This document shows positions 6,809-7,550 of a stretch of DNA of 7,550 bases, in pieces. Both the position numbers and the translations under genes were made by a program. This DNA is from an uncultured Blautia sp. (lineage in GTDB: Bacteria; Bacillota; Clostridia; Lachnospirales; Lachnospiraceae), in assembly GCA_900551465.1 (NCBI GenBank), contig URWL01000079.1, forward strand, positions 1 through 7,550, written 5' to 3'. The notes beneath the pieces were generated by a model. It was given only the letters and a program-made list of their open reading frames with translations. It had not been told where the DNA came from and ran no database searches. Within the stretch, counting starts at the first letter, position 1, and every line of letters begins with the position of its first letter.

Positions 6809-7550
6809 ATGAAAACAATTACGAGAGCAAAATATCTTGGTAGAATCATTGAACTGAACGGAACTCCTGACATTAAGATCATCACGGGTATTCGGCGTTC
6901 TGGCAAATCGAAATTGATGCAGGCATATATGGAATACCTGAGAAGTCATTTTGAAAATATCAATATTATCTTTATTGACTTCATGGATTTGGCTTATGAA
7001 GAGATTAAAGAATACCATGCGCTACACGCTTATGTAGAAGAACATTATCAGGCAGATAAAACAAATTATCTGTTTGTGGATGAGGTTCAGATGTGTCCAA
7101 GGTTTGAGTTGGCAATCAATAGCTTGTACGCAAAAGGAAAATACGACATCTATGTAACCGGCTCCAATGCTTTTCTGCTAAGTGCGGATTTGGCAACTTT
7201 GTTTACTGGACGCTATATTGAAATTCATGTGTTTCCTTTCAGCTTCCAGGAGTATTGCCAATATTACGATGATGTTAGTGATAAAGATAAGCTCTTCGAT
7301 GATTACTCCATCAAGGGTGGCTTAGCGGGTTCCTATGCATATAGAACCGAAAAAGATAGAAGAAATTATATCAAAGAGGTCTATGAAACAATTGTAACAA
7401 GGGACCTGGTACAGAAATACGCGTTGCCTGACACTTTGGTTTTACAGCGTTTGAGCGAGTTCCTAATGGACAATATCAGCAATCTGACATCCCCTAATAA
7501 AGTTAGTCAGCTGCTAACAGCGAAGGAAACACCCACTAATCATGTAACCG
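6809..7550 (+). CDS. AAA_14/DUF4143-type ATPase, 3' end outside window
   Basis: This is the N-terminal 247 residues of a P-loop ATPase of the AAA_14 plus DUF4143 type (COG1373-like). The family is widespread and often sporadic in anaerobes, usually about 400 residues long, and its cellular role is not established. Walker A GIRRSGKS is at 27–34, with the family-typical RR before SGKS. Walker B YLFVDEVQ is at 87–94. Sensor-like YVTGSN is at 115–120. LFTGRYIEI, at 131–139, carries a likely arginine finger or sensor, followed by FPFSFQEY. From about residue 188 the segment YIKEVYETIVTRDLVQKY matches the linker into DUF4143. The frame is open to the last base, with no stop or frameshift. GC is about 37% over 6841–7140, against about 47% sampled in recN/spoIVB. 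There is no signal peptide or membrane segment, so it is probably cytosolic. It has its own promoter and leader hairpin. Neighbours suggest no pathway; it may be an acquired gene. Confidence 0.85.
   Translation, partial: MKTITRAKYLGRIIELNGTPDIKIITGIRRSGKSKLMQAYMEYLRSHFENINIIFIDFMDLAYEEIKEYHALHAYVEEHYQADKTNYLFVDEVQMCPRFELAINSLYAKGKYDIYVTGSNAFLLSADLATLFTGRYIEIHVFPFSFQEYCQYYDDVSDKDKLFDDYSIKGGLAGSYAYRTEKDRRNYIKEVYETIVTRDLVQKYALPDTLVLQRLSEFLMDNISNLTSPNKVSQLLTAKETPTNHVT

Noticed and set aside
7421..7431. GCGTTGCCTGA repeats the right arm of the spoIVB terminator (6581–6591) inside the ATPase gene.
   Set aside because: An 11-base match between two places is expected several times by chance in a window of this size, and here it is codons for an ordinary part of the protein.

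Overview
This window reads as part of a Bacillota chromosome, most likely an endospore-forming member of class Clostridia close to Lachnospiraceae. The evidence is the gene order dxs–tlyA–nadK–argR–recN–spoIVB, all on the + strand. This is the clostridial form of a cluster that in Bacillus subtilis runs dxs–yqxC–ahrC–recN–spoIVB–spo0A. The presence of spoIVB, moderate GC (about 47% by hand count of five recN/spoIVB lines) and purine-rich Shine-Dalgarno sites agree. The genus assignment is inference.

Positions 1–5271 hold five tightly packed genes with no visible internal terminator: the 3' three quarters of dxs (isoprenoid precursor synthesis), tlyA (rRNA 2'-O-methyltransferase, overlapping dxs by 4 nt), nadK (NAD kinase), argR (arginine-responsive regulator) and recN (double-strand break repair). 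The genes are metabolically unrelated but are probably co-transcribed housekeeping functions. A nested hairpin at 5281–5335 ends this unit and reaches into the Shine-Dalgarno of the next gene.

Positions 5351–6553 are spoIVB, a PDZ plus S55 serine protease that signals from forespore to mother cell during sporulation. Its His/Asp/Ser triad is intact. A hairpin at 6559–6591 follows it.

From about 6592 the character changes. Where spo0A would be expected there is an AT-rich stretch (about 28% GC over 6601–6780) and then the 5' part of a lower-GC gene (about 37% over 6841–7140). That gene encodes an orphan AAA_14/DUF4143-type ATPase that runs off the window end. Upstream of it are two related hairpins exactly 86 nt apart. 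The first is a near-perfect 23-bp stem that ends at the -35 of a good vegetative promoter. The second lies in the 5' leader, and its right arm runs into the ATPase Shine-Dalgarno. This promoter/hairpin/ATPase block looks like an accessory insertion and is the most unusual part of the window. Its function is not known from the sequence.
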